From: PFJX01 sp040757575
GTDB lineage: Bacteria; Pseudomonadota; Gammaproteobacteria; Burkholderiales; Thiobacillaceae
NCBI GenBank assembly: GCA_040757575.1
Contig: JBFLXA010000008.1
Coordinates: forward strand, 1-64,000
Direction of reading: 5' to 3'
Length of the DNA stretch: 64,000 nt
Part shown: in pieces, positions 24,492 to 35,075 of the stretch
How positions within the stretch are numbered: position 1 is the stretch's first letter
Layout: every line of letters begins with the position of its first letter
Made by a program: the position numbers and the translations under genes
Notes under the pieces: model-generated
The model's input: only the letters and a program-made list of their open reading frames with translations
Database searches by the model: none
What the model was told of the DNA's origin: nothing

Positions 24492-24523
24492 AAAAACGCC
24501 CCCAGGGAACCGGGGGCGTTTTT
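24492..24523 (-). terminator. Intrinsic terminator/attenuator after cbbM
   Basis: Read on the minus strand, AAAAACGCCCCC pairs perfectly with GGGGGCGTTTTT (12 bp, 8-nt loop), leaving a T run at the end. It lies 26 bp after the cbbM stop and before cbbQ2, in the same relative place as the terminator after cbbS. Confidence 0.88.
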
Positions 24524-24548
24524 CTGCTTCAGCGTGGGTGAACTTTGC

Positions 24549-25928
24549 TTACTTGTGCACGCCCAGCTTCTCGCGCCAGCCGGGGAACAGCTTGTCGGCG
24601 TCCTTGGGGAAGGACTCGAAGGCCCGGGCGAATTCCTTGTGCTCCTTGGCCCACTCGATGGGGTCGGCACCGGCCTTCCAGCACTCGTAGGACTGGCGCA
24701 GGGAGATGGCGCCGGCGGCCGGGGAGTCGATGTGGCCGTAGGAGCCGCCACCGGCGGTGTTGATCACGTTGCCGTGGCCCAGGTTTTCGAAGAAGCCGGG
24801 CAGGCGCAGGGCGTTCATGCCACCGGAGATGATGGGGGTGGTGGGCTTCATGCCGTACCACTTCTGGAAGTAGACCGGGCCCTGGCACTCGTCGCGCTCG
24901 ATCATGTAGGCGATATTGCGGTCGTCGCCTTCGCCTTCCATCTTGCCGTAGCCCATGGTGCCGACGTGGATGCCGGAGGCACCCTGCAGGCGGCTCATCT
25001 TGGCCAGCACGAAGGCAGTGTAGCCGCGCTTGGCGCTGGGGGAGGTGACGGCGCCGTGGCCGGCACGGTGGTAGTGCAGGTACTGGCCGGGGTACTGGCG
25101 GCGGGCGGTGGTCACCATGCCGGGGCCGCCCACGTAGCCGTCCACCAGGAAGGCCAGCTTGTCGGCGTCGGGGCCGAACACTTCCAGGCCGTAGTCGGCC
25201 CGGGCGCACATTTCGTAGTGGTCGTCGGCGGTGATGTTCATGGAGAACAGCTTGGCCTGGCCGGTTTCGTCCTGGGCGCGCTTCATGGCGTCGTACACCA
25301 GGGGCAGCACTTTCTTCAGGGGGCAGAAGGTCTGGTTGCCCTGGGGTTCATCGTTCTTGATGAAGTCGCCGCCCAGCCAGAACTGGTAGGCCGCCTTGGC
25401 GAAGGGCTCGGGACGCAGGCCCAGCTTGGGCTTGATGATGGTGCCGGCGATGTAGCCGCCGTTCTGCACGGGGCGATCCAGGATGCGCCACAGGTTGGAG
25501 ATGTCGGTGGCGGGGCCGTCGAACATCTGGATGCAGCGCTTGGGCACGTAGAAGTCGATCATCTTGGCGTGCTCGATGTCGCCCATGCCCTGGTTGTTGC
25601 CGATGGCCAGGGTCAGGAAGGAAACCAGCATGAAGCGGCCGTCAGTGACGTTGCGGTCGAACAACTCGATCGGGTAAGCGATCCGCATGTCCTCGGTGGC
25701 TTCGTCGATGAAATACACAAGCGCGTCCACGCCCTTGGTGAAGTCATCGGTAGTGGAGACTTCCACGTTGGTGCCGGTGGAGGACTCGGCAGCGAAGTGG
25801 GCGGCGGCTTCCAGGTAGCCATAACCCGCCTTGGGCTTCATCTTGTAGGCCACCAGGATGTGCTTTTCGCCCTTGATCAGGTCCTCTTCCTTGAGGGACA
25901 GGTCGGAATAACGTGCGGATTGATCCAT
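24549..25928 (-). CDS. cbbM: RuBisCO form II
   Basis: 459 aa, the usual form II length. Active-site elements: IIKPKLGLRPEPF, GGDFIKNDEPQGNQ (carbamylated Lys, metal ligands), HYHRAGHGAV, loop 6 GTMGYGKMEGEGDD, and GGMNALRLPGFFENLGHGN. Form II has low CO2/O2 specificity and suits high-CO2, low-O2 conditions. Start at 25928 follows GGAGA. It is divergent from a third cbbR at 26109. Confidence 0.98.
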   Translation of the reverse strand: MDQSARYSDLSLKEEDLIKGEKHILVAYKMKPKAGYGYLEAAAHFAAESSTGTNVEVSTTDDFTKGVDALVYFIDEATEDMRIAYPIELFDRNVTDGRFMLVSFLTLAIGNNQGMGDIEHAKMIDFYVPKRCIQMFDGPATDISNLWRILDRPVQNGGYIAGTIIKPKLGLRPEPFAKAAYQFWLGGDFIKNDEPQGNQTFCPLKKVLPLVYDAMKRAQDETGQAKLFSMNITADDHYEMCARADYGLEVFGPDADKLAFLVDGYVGGPGMVTTARRQYPGQYLHYHRAGHGAVTSPSAKRGYTAFVLAKMSRLQGASGIHVGTMGYGKMEGEGDDRNIAYMIERDECQGPVYFQKWYGMKPTTPIISGGMNALRLPGFFENLGHGNVINTAGGGSYGHIDSPAAGAISLRQSYECWKAGADPIEWAKEHKEFARAFESFPKDADKLFPGWREKLGVHK

Positions 25929-25990
25929 GCTTATCTCCAGTAAAGTGGGGAAGTCCCGTGCGAGTCGGCGGACTATACGCAGGACGGTGC

Positions 25991-26015
25991 ATAAGAAATA
26001 TTCAGAGGTTCTTAT
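25991..26015. promoter_or_regulatory. Inverted repeat in the cbbM-cbbR divergent gap
   Basis: ATAAGAA (25991-25997) and TTCTTAT (26009-26015) form a 7-bp inverted repeat with an 11-bp spacer in the AT-rich part of the gap. This is a candidate CbbR site by position. Confidence 0.5.
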
Positions 26016-26108
26016 CCTTTCTATAACAAAACCCTTATGTGACCTGGGGTATGCCTTGTGCTTCAATCCCTAACCGGGTTTCCCCCCCATTCGCCCCGCG
26101 AGGTCGCC

Positions 26109-27017
26109 ATGTTCCATCCCACACTGCGCCAGCTTCAGGTTTTCGAGGCCGTGGCAAGGCACCGCTCCTTTTCCCGGGCGGCAGAGGAACTTCACCTGTC
26201 CCAGCCCGGGGTATCCATGCAGGTCAAGCAACTGGGCGACATGGCCGGCCTGCCCCTGGTTGAACAGATTGGCAAAAAGATCTTCCTCACCGAAGCAGGC
26301 CAGCTGGTCTACCAATGCTGCCAGAGCGTGGCCCAGCAAATCGGTGGCCTGGAAGAACGTCTGGCCCAGATGAAGGGCCTGGGCTCGGGAGAACTTAAAA
26401 TTTCCGCCGTCAGCACAACGAAATACTTCGCCCCCCGGCTGCTGGCCGCGTTTTCCCAGCGGCATCCGCAACTCAGCGTACGTCTGGATGTGGGCAACCG
26501 GGAAAAGCTGCTGGCAGCACTGGCGGAAAACGACGTGGACCTGGTCATCATGGGAAAACCCCCGGAGGGGCTGGACCTGGAAGCCCATGCGTTCATGGAC
26601 AACCCCCTGGTGATCATCGCCCCGCCCGACCACCCCCTGGCACGAAAGAGAAAACTTCCTGCTGTGAAACTGGAAGGGGAAATTTTCATCATGCGGGAGC
26701 CCGGCTCCGGCACCCGGGCCGCCACGGAACGGTTTTTTGCCGAGCACCACGCGGTACTCACGCCGGGCATGGAGATGAATAGCAACATCGCCATCCAGCA
26801 GGCGGTGGAAGCCGGCCTGGGCCTGGGCCTGGTGTCCCGCCACACCCTGGGCACGGAACTCAAGCTGGGGCGGCTGGTGGTGCTGGATGTGGAAGACACA
26901 CCCATCATCCGCCACTGGTACATTGTGCACCGGCCGGGCAAGCGTTTTTCCTCTGCCGCCCTGAGCTTCATCGATTTCATCCGCAGCGATGCCGCCCAGC
27001 TGATGGCGGCGGATTGA
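26109..27017 (+). CDS. cbbR: LysR-type regulator CbbR of the form II operon
   Basis: 302 aa. HTH LRQLQVFEAVARHRSFSRAAEELHLSQPGVS, then a substrate domain with MREPGSGTRAATERFF, IQQAVEAGLGLGLVSRHTL and HWYIVHRPGKRFS, the CbbR pattern. The ATG at 26109 follows GCGAGGTC. Divergent from cbbM by 180 bp, so it most likely controls cbbMQO. It is similar to the CbbRs at 2292 and 15970. Confidence 0.93.
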   Translation: MFHPTLRQLQVFEAVARHRSFSRAAEELHLSQPGVSMQVKQLGDMAGLPLVEQIGKKIFLTEAGQLVYQCCQSVAQQIGGLEERLAQMKGLGSGELKISAVSTTKYFAPRLLAAFSQRHPQLSVRLDVGNREKLLAALAENDVDLVIMGKPPEGLDLEAHAFMDNPLVIIAPPDHPLARKRKLPAVKLEGEIFIMREPGSGTRAATERFFAEHHAVLTPGMEMNSNIAIQQAVEAGLGLGLVSRHTLGTELKLGRLVVLDVEDTPIIRHWYIVHRPGKRFSSAALSFIDFIRSDAAQLMAAD

Positions 27018-27102
27018 ACCTGGAAACATCAAGGGGTGGGGCCCCGGCCTTCGGGCTTTGCGATAATCGCTCCTCAATCGCCACCGCCAGCGGAATCCAT
27101 CA

Positions 27103-28371
27103 ATGACCCCCCAAGATCTCGCCTACGCCGTCGAGGCCGTCGAACTGTGCCTGGACTTCGCCCATCCGGCCGATGGACGGCTGTCCGCCTTCTTCCGCCA
27201 CTACCCAAAACTGGGGGGGCGGGAGCGGGGCCTGGTGGCGGAAACCGCCTATGGCGTGCTGCGCCGCCTGCGTACCCTGGAATACCTGGCGGCCGGTGAA
27301 GGGGGCAAGGCCCCCACGCCCCGGCGCCTGGTGCTGGCCTGGCTGGCCCGCTTTGGCGGCCACAACCTGCGGGAACTGGAGCCCCTGGTGGGCAAGAGCC
27401 GCAAGGACCTGGAATGGTTAAGAACTATGAAGAGCCAGGACCTGGGGGCCTTGAGCCCGGCCCAGACCCTGGACCTGCCGGACTGGTTACATGAACGCCT
27501 GGCGGCCCGCTACGGCAACGACCTGCCGGCGCTCATGGCCGCCCTGAACACCGCAGCCCCCCTGGACCTGCGCATCAACCCGGCCAAGACCAGCCGCGAA
27601 GATGCCCAGGCTGCCCTCACCCGGGACAGTCTGGAGGCCGACCCCACGCCCTATTCCCCCCTGGGCCTGCGCATGCGGGGCAAGCCCGCCCTGCAAAAAC
27701 ACCCCCTGTTCCTGGATGGCAGCCTGGAAGTCCAGGACGAAGGCAGCCAGCTGCTGGGCCTCTTGCTGGCCCCCAGGCGGGGGGAAATGGTCTGCGACTT
27801 CTGCGCCGGCGCCGGCGGCAAGACCCTCCTGCTGGGGGCCCTGATGCGCAATGCCGGAAGGCTGTACGCCTTTGATGTATCCGAAAAGCGTCTGGCCCGG
27901 CTGAAACCCCGCCTCGCCCGCTCCGGCCTGTCCAACATCCAGGCCCAGGTCATTACCAATGAACGGGATGCAAAAGTGAAGCGGCTGGCGGGCAAGTTCG
28001 ACCGGGTGCTGGTGGATGCCCCATGTTCCGGCCTGGGCACCCTGCGCCGCAACCCGGACCTGAAATGGCGGCAAAGCCCCGAGTCCGTGACGGAGCTGAC
28101 GGCCAAGCAGGCGGCCATTCTGGAATCTGCCAGCCGGCTGGTGAAGCACGGCGGACGCCTGGTCTACGCCACGTGCAGCCTGCTGCCGGAAGAAAACGAA
28201 GCCATCGTCGAAGGTTTCCTGGTCGGCCATCAGGAATTCCGCCTGCTGCCCGCCGGCGAAGTGCTGGCCAGCCAGCGCATTCCCCTGGAAATGGGCCCCT
28301 ATCTGCGTCTGGACCCGGCCCGCCACGGCACCGACGGCTTCTTTGCCGCTGTGCTGGAACGGCAGGCCTGA
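27103..28371 (+). CDS. RsmB/NOP2-family RNA m5C methyltransferase
   Basis: 422 aa. An N-terminal NusB-like helical region is followed by a SAM-dependent methyltransferase domain: CDFCAGAGGKTLLLGAL (SAM site), VLVDAPCSGLGTLRRNPD (Cys that releases product) and VYATCSLLPEENEAIV (catalytic Cys). It should methylate cytosine-5 of rRNA or tRNA; it is related to RsmB but the target base cannot be read from the sequence. Its stop overlaps the start of the PLD gene by 1 bp. Confidence 0.9.
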   Translation: MTPQDLAYAVEAVELCLDFAHPADGRLSAFFRHYPKLGGRERGLVAETAYGVLRRLRTLEYLAAGEGGKAPTPRRLVLAWLARFGGHNLRELEPLVGKSRKDLEWLRTMKSQDLGALSPAQTLDLPDWLHERLAARYGNDLPALMAALNTAAPLDLRINPAKTSREDAQAALTRDSLEADPTPYSPLGLRMRGKPALQKHPLFLDGSLEVQDEGSQLLGLLLAPRRGEMVCDFCAGAGGKTLLLGALMRNAGRLYAFDVSEKRLARLKPRLARSGLSNIQAQVITNERDAKVKRLAGKFDRVLVDAPCSGLGTLRRNPDLKWRQSPESVTELTAKQAAILESASRLVKHGGRLVYATCSLLPEENEAIVEGFLVGHQEFRLLPAGEVLASQRIPLEMGPYLRLDPARHGTDGFFAAVLERQA

Positions 28372-28946
28372 TGACCTGGCCGACCTACCCGCCCGGCAGG
28401 TGCCGGGCGCTGGCCTTGTGCCTGGGTCTGCTGCTGTTACCCGGCGCCCAGGCCGGCGAGCCCCTGACCCTGACAGCCCAGGGGGATATCCAGGTGGCCT
28501 TCTCCCCTGGCGACGATGCCGGCGCCCTGGTGGTAACGGCCATCCGGCAGGCCCGGAGACAGATTCTGGTGCAGGCCTACAGTTTCACCCACAAGGACAT
28601 CGCCACGGCACTGATCGAAGCCCGGGGCAGGGGCCTGGAGGTAGCCATACTGGCAGACCGGCAGCAGGCCGACACCCAGAAGAACAGCGTCCTGCCCTAT
28701 CTGGTTAAGAGTGGGGTTACCGTCTGGCTGGACGGGGAACATGCCGCCGCCCATGACAAGGTCATGGTCATCGATGCCGACACACCCCAGGCAGTGGTCA
28801 TCACTGGCAGCTTCAATTTCACCCATGCCGCCCAGTTCAGAAACAGCGAAAACCTGCTGGTCCTGCGGGGCAATCCCCTCCTGGCCCGGGCCTATGCGGC
28901 CAACTGGCGTCTCCACCGCACCCACGGTATCAAGCTCATGCACTGA
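28371..28946 (+). CDS. Secreted phospholipase D-like nuclease
   Basis: 191 aa. A signal peptide (residues about 10-30, LALCLGLLLLPGAQAG) precedes a single PLD domain with one HKD motif, AAHDKVMVIDADTPQ, and ITGSFNFTHAAQFRNSEN. One HKD per chain and this length match the Nuc/endonuclease subgroup that works as a dimer. It is probably periplasmic. Co-transcribed with the methyltransferase gene (TGATG overlap), though no functional link is evident. Confidence 0.85.
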   Translation: MTWPTYPPGRCRALALCLGLLLLPGAQAGEPLTLTAQGDIQVAFSPGDDAGALVVTAIRQARRQILVQAYSFTHKDIATALIEARGRGLEVAILADRQQADTQKNSVLPYLVKSGVTVWLDGEHAAAHDKVMVIDADTPQAVVITGSFNFTHAAQFRNSENLLVLRGNPLLARAYAANWRLHRTHGIKLMH

Positions 28947-29047
28947 GGAGAAAGCCCGGAAAACATTAGCCATTCATTAAATACGGCGAGTCCCTACAGA
29001 TTTTTCCTGGGTTGCCGAAATGGGCGGAAAACCACGGCCCGTTTTCC

Positions 29048-30535
29048 ATGACAGACCCCCCTGCCCTTTCCCAGTCTGTTCATCCCCAGCGTACCCGCAC
29101 AGGGGCGATGCCGCCGTTGTATGCCCACGCCACGTGGCTGTTCTCTCTGCTGCTGATCGGAATCTTCTGTCTCCAGGCCTACGAGGACTGGCGCAACATC
29201 CATGTCCAGCAGCTTACCGAGGCCCGCCGTTCCGCCCGCTTCGTCACCCAAAGCCTGGTGCGGGAGTTGGAGGAACAGCGGCGCATGATGAGCGTCTTCG
29301 CCCGCCTGCATCAGGACGAGATCCAGGATCTGATCGACCACCCCGACAGCGCCGCTCCACTCCAGGCTCTCCGGCAGGCCCTCCAGGGCTTTTATCCCAC
29401 AGCATTTGCAGTCACCCTGGCAGACCGGCATGGAACTCCCCTGGTGGATGACTTCGACGGCCTGATCGGCGATGTTTGCCGGGCCAACATCAGCTATTTT
29501 TCCAGCCACGGGCAAGACCAGCCCATATTCATCCACCCCCATCCCGAGGTATATCACTACGACCTCATGGTGGCCCAGCAGGGACATATCTTTTTCGTCA
29601 GCCTGCGGCCGGACAACCTCACCCGGCTGCTGAGGGAAAACGCCGCCCTGGGGCAAAGTCTGTTCCTCATCAAGGAAGGGACCCGGCTCATTGAACTGGG
29701 GGCCCAGGGGCCTCGCTCCAGCCTGAGACGGGACATCCACCTCACGGAGAAGGAAGAGGCCGCCCTGTTGCTGCGCCTGCCGGTAGCCGGAACTCTCTGG
29801 CGCCTGGTGGTTCTGCCCGACGAGTCCATGATCGCCGGGCAGCAGCGCAAAATCCTGATCTCCCTGGGGGCCCGCTCCATTGGCATCCTGATTCTCACTG
29901 CCGTGATGCTCTGGCTGCTTGGCAAGGAAGCAAAACGCCGGCTGCATGCAGAAAACCATGCCCGGGATCTGGTCGTGCTCTCCAATACAGACGCCCTGAC
30001 CGGGCTACCCAACCGGCGGGCCCTGGACGACTACCTGGCCCGGGAATGCACCGCCATGGAACGCAGCGGCCACCCCCTTACGGTGATGATGCTGGATATC
30101 GACCACTTCAAGCTCTTCAACGACACTCTGGGGCATCCCCAAGGAGATCAGGCCCTGCGGGCCGTCGCCCAGGCCCTGTCAAGCGTCGCCTCCCGGCCTC
30201 GGGACATGGTGGGGCGCTATGGCGGCGAGGAGTTCCTCATCATCCTGCCCGACACCCCCTGTCATGCCGCCCCCCACCTGGCAGACTCAATACACCAGGC
30301 TGTGGAAGCCCAGGCCATGGCCCACCCCTCCGCCCCCACCGCACCCCGGGTCACCGTAAGCATCGGCCTGGTCTGCGCCAGCCGAGATACCCACCATTCC
30401 CCCGCCCGGCTGGTCACAGAGGCCGACCAGGCCCTCTATGCCGCCAAGCAGGAGGGCCGGAACACCACCCGCATCTTCCAGCCCGGCATGGGTATGCCTC
30501 CCGCCAAGCCTGGTCGTATTGAAGACAGCTATTAA
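29048..30535 (+). CDS. Membrane diguanylate cyclase (GGDEF)
   Basis: 495 aa. Two membrane helices (about residues 28-46 and 275-293) bracket a periplasmic sensor region of about 230 residues resembling a dCache/PAS-like fold. The C-terminal GGDEF domain has TDALTGLPNRRALDDYL, DIDHFKLFNDTLGH and an intact GGEEF with an inhibitory-site RPRD five residues before it, so it should make cyclic-di-GMP under product inhibition. Start is uncertain: 29012 and 29108 are in-frame alternatives. Confidence 0.9.
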   Translation: MTDPPALSQSVHPQRTRTGAMPPLYAHATWLFSLLLIGIFCLQAYEDWRNIHVQQLTEARRSARFVTQSLVRELEEQRRMMSVFARLHQDEIQDLIDHPDSAAPLQALRQALQGFYPTAFAVTLADRHGTPLVDDFDGLIGDVCRANISYFSSHGQDQPIFIHPHPEVYHYDLMVAQQGHIFFVSLRPDNLTRLLRENAALGQSLFLIKEGTRLIELGAQGPRSSLRRDIHLTEKEEAALLLRLPVAGTLWRLVVLPDESMIAGQQRKILISLGARSIGILILTAVMLWLLGKEAKRRLHAENHARDLVVLSNTDALTGLPNRRALDDYLARECTAMERSGHPLTVMMLDIDHFKLFNDTLGHPQGDQALRAVAQALSSVASRPRDMVGRYGGEEFLIILPDTPCHAAPHLADSIHQAVEAQAMAHPSAPTAPRVTVSIGLVCASRDTHHSPARLVTEADQALYAAKQEGRNTTRIFQPGMGMPPAKPGRIEDSY

Positions 30536-30589
30536 CTGATAGCCAACACAGGGGTAGAGTGGACACTTCCGCGTTTTCCGGAGCCCCCC

Positions 30590-31756
30590 ATGGATATCCT
30601 GCTCCACGGCCTCATTGAACTGCCCTGGTGGGGTTACGTGCTGGTCACGCTGGCCCTCACCCACATCACCATCGCAGGCGTCACAATCTTCCTGCACCGC
30701 TGCCAGGCCCACCGGTCCCTGGAACTTCACCCCCTGCCCGCCCATTTCTTCCGCTTCTGGCTATGGCTGACCACGGGCATGGTCACCAAGGCCTGGGCCG
30801 CCATCCACCGCAAGCATCACGCCAAATGTGAAACCCCCGACGACCCCCACAGCCCCCAGGTGCTGGGCCTGGGCAAGGTGTTGTGGGAAGGCGCAGAACT
30901 CTACAAGGCCGAGGCCGGTAACGCCGAAACTTTGGCCCGCTACGGCCTGGGCACCCCGGACGACTGGCTGGAACGTCGGCTCTACACTCCCCACGCCAGC
31001 AAGGGCATTGTCCTGATGCTGGTGATGGATCTGCTGCTGTTCGGGCCCATCGGCCTCACCATCTGGGCCGTGCAAATGATCTGGATTCCCTTCTTCGCAG
31101 CCGGAGTCATCAACGGCGTGGGCCATTACTGGGGTTACCGCAACTTCGCCTGCGAAGACGCCAGCACCAATATCGTCCCCTGGGGCATCCTCATCGGTGG
31201 CGAGGAACTGCATAACAACCACCATGCCTACGGCAGCTCCGCCAAGCTTTCCAACCGCTGGTATGAGTTCGACATCGGCTGGCTCTACATCCGCACCCTG
31301 GAAATCCTGGGGCTGGCCCGGGTCAACAAGGTGGCCCCCAAGGTCCGCTGGGGAGAGATCAAGCACTTCTGCGATGCCGAACTGCTTCACGCCATCATCA
31401 CCCACCGCTACGACGTCCTCACCCGCTACGGACGGGCCATCCGCAACACCACCCGCCAAGAACTGGCCCGGCTGGGGTCCGGCATGCCGGACAGGAAGCA
31501 GGTGTTGCGCTGGCTAAACCTGGACAAGGCGGACCTTAGAGGCGATGAAAGGGATCGCCTCGCCCAGGTGCTGGACCACAGCGAAGCCCTGAAGAAGCTC
31601 TACCAGATGCGCCAGGAACTGGCCGCCCTCTGGCAGCGCTCCACCCTGCCCCGGGATCAGCAGATCTTCCAGCTACAGGACTGGTGCCGCAAGGCAGAAG
31701 AAAGCGGCATCGATGCGCTCGCCCGCTTCTCCCTCAAGCTGCGCAGCTACGCCTGA
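30590..31756 (+). CDS. Membrane fatty acid desaturase (acyl-CoA delta-9 type)
   Basis: 388 aa. The three histidine boxes of the desaturase family are present: HRCQAH, HRKHH and HNNHH, with hydrophobic helix pairs between them (ALTHITIAGVTIFL; GIVLMLVMDLLLFGPIGL). It introduces a cis double bond into membrane acyl chains using O2. The C-terminal 110 residues are an additional soluble extension without recognised motif. Convergent with the rhomboid gene, 4 bp apart. Confidence 0.9.
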   Translation: MDILLHGLIELPWWGYVLVTLALTHITIAGVTIFLHRCQAHRSLELHPLPAHFFRFWLWLTTGMVTKAWAAIHRKHHAKCETPDDPHSPQVLGLGKVLWEGAELYKAEAGNAETLARYGLGTPDDWLERRLYTPHASKGIVLMLVMDLLLFGPIGLTIWAVQMIWIPFFAAGVINGVGHYWGYRNFACEDASTNIVPWGILIGGEELHNNHHAYGSSAKLSNRWYEFDIGWLYIRTLEILGLARVNKVAPKVRWGEIKHFCDAELLHAIITHRYDVLTRYGRAIRNTTRQELARLGSGMPDRKQVLRWLNLDKADLRGDERDRLAQVLDHSEALKKLYQMRQELAALWQRSTLPRDQQIFQLQDWCRKAEESGIDALARFSLKLRSYA

Positions 31757-31760
31757 CCCG

Positions 31761-32885
31761 TCAGGGAGTGTCATCCCTTGACGGCCCTCCCACTGCCCCC
31801 GTGGCCTGCTGCTCACGCAGTTGCTCCGCCAGGGCCCGGGCGGCATCCCGTTTGGATTCTGCATACTGACGCAGGGCCGCCAAGGTCTGGGCCGACGGGG
31901 CGGACGGGTCCAGATGCACCCGGCTGAGTTGCTCGAAACTGGCCTCATAGGAGGCGGTGATGCGGGAATCGATCTGCCCGGCCAGTTCATCAAAGCTCAG
32001 TTCCCCCTGGCGGGCGCGGCCCATGAGTTGCTGCCACTGGGCATTCAGGCGGTTGTCCGCCCCCATGAAGGCACGGATTTCCAGCCGAGCCCGTTGCTCT
32101 TCGCTCCACAGGTAGGGGGGGGCAGGCAGGTGGGTGACCACCCCGCCGACCACCGCCAGAAAAACGCCCCCCGCAAGGTTGGGCAGGCGCCGGGCAACCG
32201 GCGGTTCGGGCCGGGCCAGGTAAAGTCCCAGCAGCACGCCCCCCACAAGCCCACCCACGTGGGCATGGTTGTCGATGCCCTTGATGAATATCCCCAGGGC
32301 AATGGCCAGGGCAGAAAACAGGAACGCGCCCCAGAACAGGCGTTTGAACTCCCCCGGGTTACGGCTTTTCCGCTCCAGCCACAGGTGGCTCATGAAGGCA
32401 CCGTAGATCCCGAAAATGGCGCCCGACGCCCCGGCGGAAACGGCCTTGTCCCCCTGGGCCATGAGGGAAACCAGGTTGCCCAGCAAACCGGCCCCAATAT
32501 AGAGGAGCAAAAAACGCCGGGGACCATACATACGCTCCACCAGACGCCCCCCATCCCACAGGGAAAGCATGTTCATGCCCAGGTGCAGCACCCCGAAGTG
32601 CAGGAACATGGCCGATCCCAGGCGCCACCATTCGCCATCCTGGGTGGCCGGGCCGAAATTGGCCCCCCAGGCCAGCGGAACACCGTTATCCACATGCCAA
32701 AGCCCTGCGCCATGCCAGAGCATGCCCAGGAAGACCAGGCAGTTGATGACGATGAGCAGGTAAGTCACAGGCGTTCGACGCGGTGGATCAGATAAAGGAT
32801 CGGCTGAGAAGGGATCTGCAGAACCGGCAGGCCAGCGAATAGTGCCATGGCCTGGGACCCGCCGGCACGGTCCGGGTTCACCCAC
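31761..32885 (-). CDS. Rhomboid-family intramembrane serine protease
   Basis: 374 aa. A six-helix rhomboid core carries HFGVLHLGMNM (helix 2), the catalytic GASGAIFG (Ser) and NHAHVGGLVGG (His). A C-terminal soluble extension of about 130 residues follows (from about residue 245), helical and rich in Gln and Glu. The frame opens with a GTG at 32885; the first 38 residues are Pro-rich and the true start may be later. Substrates unknown. Confidence 0.85.
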   Translation of the reverse strand: MGEPGPCRRVPGHGTIRWPAGSADPFSADPLSDPPRRTPVTYLLIVINCLVFLGMLWHGAGLWHVDNGVPLAWGANFGPATQDGEWWRLGSAMFLHFGVLHLGMNMLSLWDGGRLVERMYGPRRFLLLYIGAGLLGNLVSLMAQGDKAVSAGASGAIFGIYGAFMSHLWLERKSRNPGEFKRLFWGAFLFSALAIALGIFIKGIDNHAHVGGLVGGVLLGLYLARPEPPVARRLPNLAGGVFLAVVGGVVTHLPAPPYLWSEEQRARLEIRAFMGADNRLNAQWQQLMGRARQGELSFDELAGQIDSRITASYEASFEQLSRVHLDPSAPSAQTLAALRQYAESKRDAARALAEQLREQQATGAVGGPSRDDTP

Positions 32886-32925
32886 CTCCTTCCCCCACGT
32901 CCTGGAAGAGATTTTTCCTTCCGGG

Positions 32926-32981
32926 CTTGAAAAGGCCTGGGGCCATCCCTACTATTAGCACTCGATTGGGTTGAGTGCTAA
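32926..32981 (+). promoter_or_regulatory. groESL promoter and CIRCE operator
   Basis: TTGAAA (32927-32932) and TACTAT (32950-32955) are separated by exactly 17 bp, a sigma-70 layout; CTTGAAAA at 32926 also resembles a sigma-32 -35 box. The CIRCE element TTAGCACTC-N9-GAGTGCTAA at 32955-32981 is perfect and starts on the last base of the -10 box, so HrcA binding would block initiation. Confidence 0.92.
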
Positions 32982-33032
32982 CACCCCATTCCACACCCCC
33001 CTTTTCACACGGATTTCTTATGGAGGAAAACT

Positions 33033-33323
33033 ATGAAAATCCGTCCGTTGCACGACCGCGTCATCGTCAAGCGCATGGAAGAAGAGCGCAAAACCGCTTC
33101 CGGCATCGTCATCCCCGACACCGCCGCCGAAAAACCTGATCAGGGCGAAGTCGTGGCCGTGGGCCCCGGCAAGCGTGACGACAGCGGCAAGCTGATCGCC
33201 ATGGACCTGAAAGTGGGCGATCGCGTCCTGTTTGGCAAATACGCCGGCCAGACCGTGAAGGTCGATGGCAATGAACTCCTCGTCATGCGCGAGGAAGACA
33301 TCATGGGCGTCGTCGAGAAGTAA
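33033..33323 (+). CDS. groES: Co-chaperonin GroES
   Basis: 96 aa. MKIRPLHDRVIVKRMEEERKTASGIVIPDTAAEKPDQGEV is the standard N-terminus with the mobile loop, and the end is LLVMREEDIMGVVEK. It forms the heptameric lid of GroEL. GGAGG lies upstream of the start. First gene of groESL under CIRCE control; groEL follows after 43 bp. Confidence 0.98.
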   Translation: MKIRPLHDRVIVKRMEEERKTASGIVIPDTAAEKPDQGEVVAVGPGKRDDSGKLIAMDLKVGDRVLFGKYAGQTVKVDGNELLVMREEDIMGVVEK

Positions 33324-33366
33324 TTCTCCGCCCCTAAACTGATCAGAATTCAAGGAGTTATACACA

Positions 33367-35010
<1,644 letters not shown>

Positions 35011-35027
35011 GCCTTTACCACCCCAGA

Positions 35028-35056
35028 AAAAACCCCGCTTCGGCGGGGTTTTTTTC
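35028..35056 (+). terminator. groEL intrinsic terminator
   Basis: AAACCCCGC-TTCG-GCGGGGTTT followed by a T run. A UUCG tetraloop closes the stem, which begins 18 bp after the groEL stop. Confidence 0.95.
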
Positions 35057-35075
35057 TTGTCTGGCCACGCCCCGT

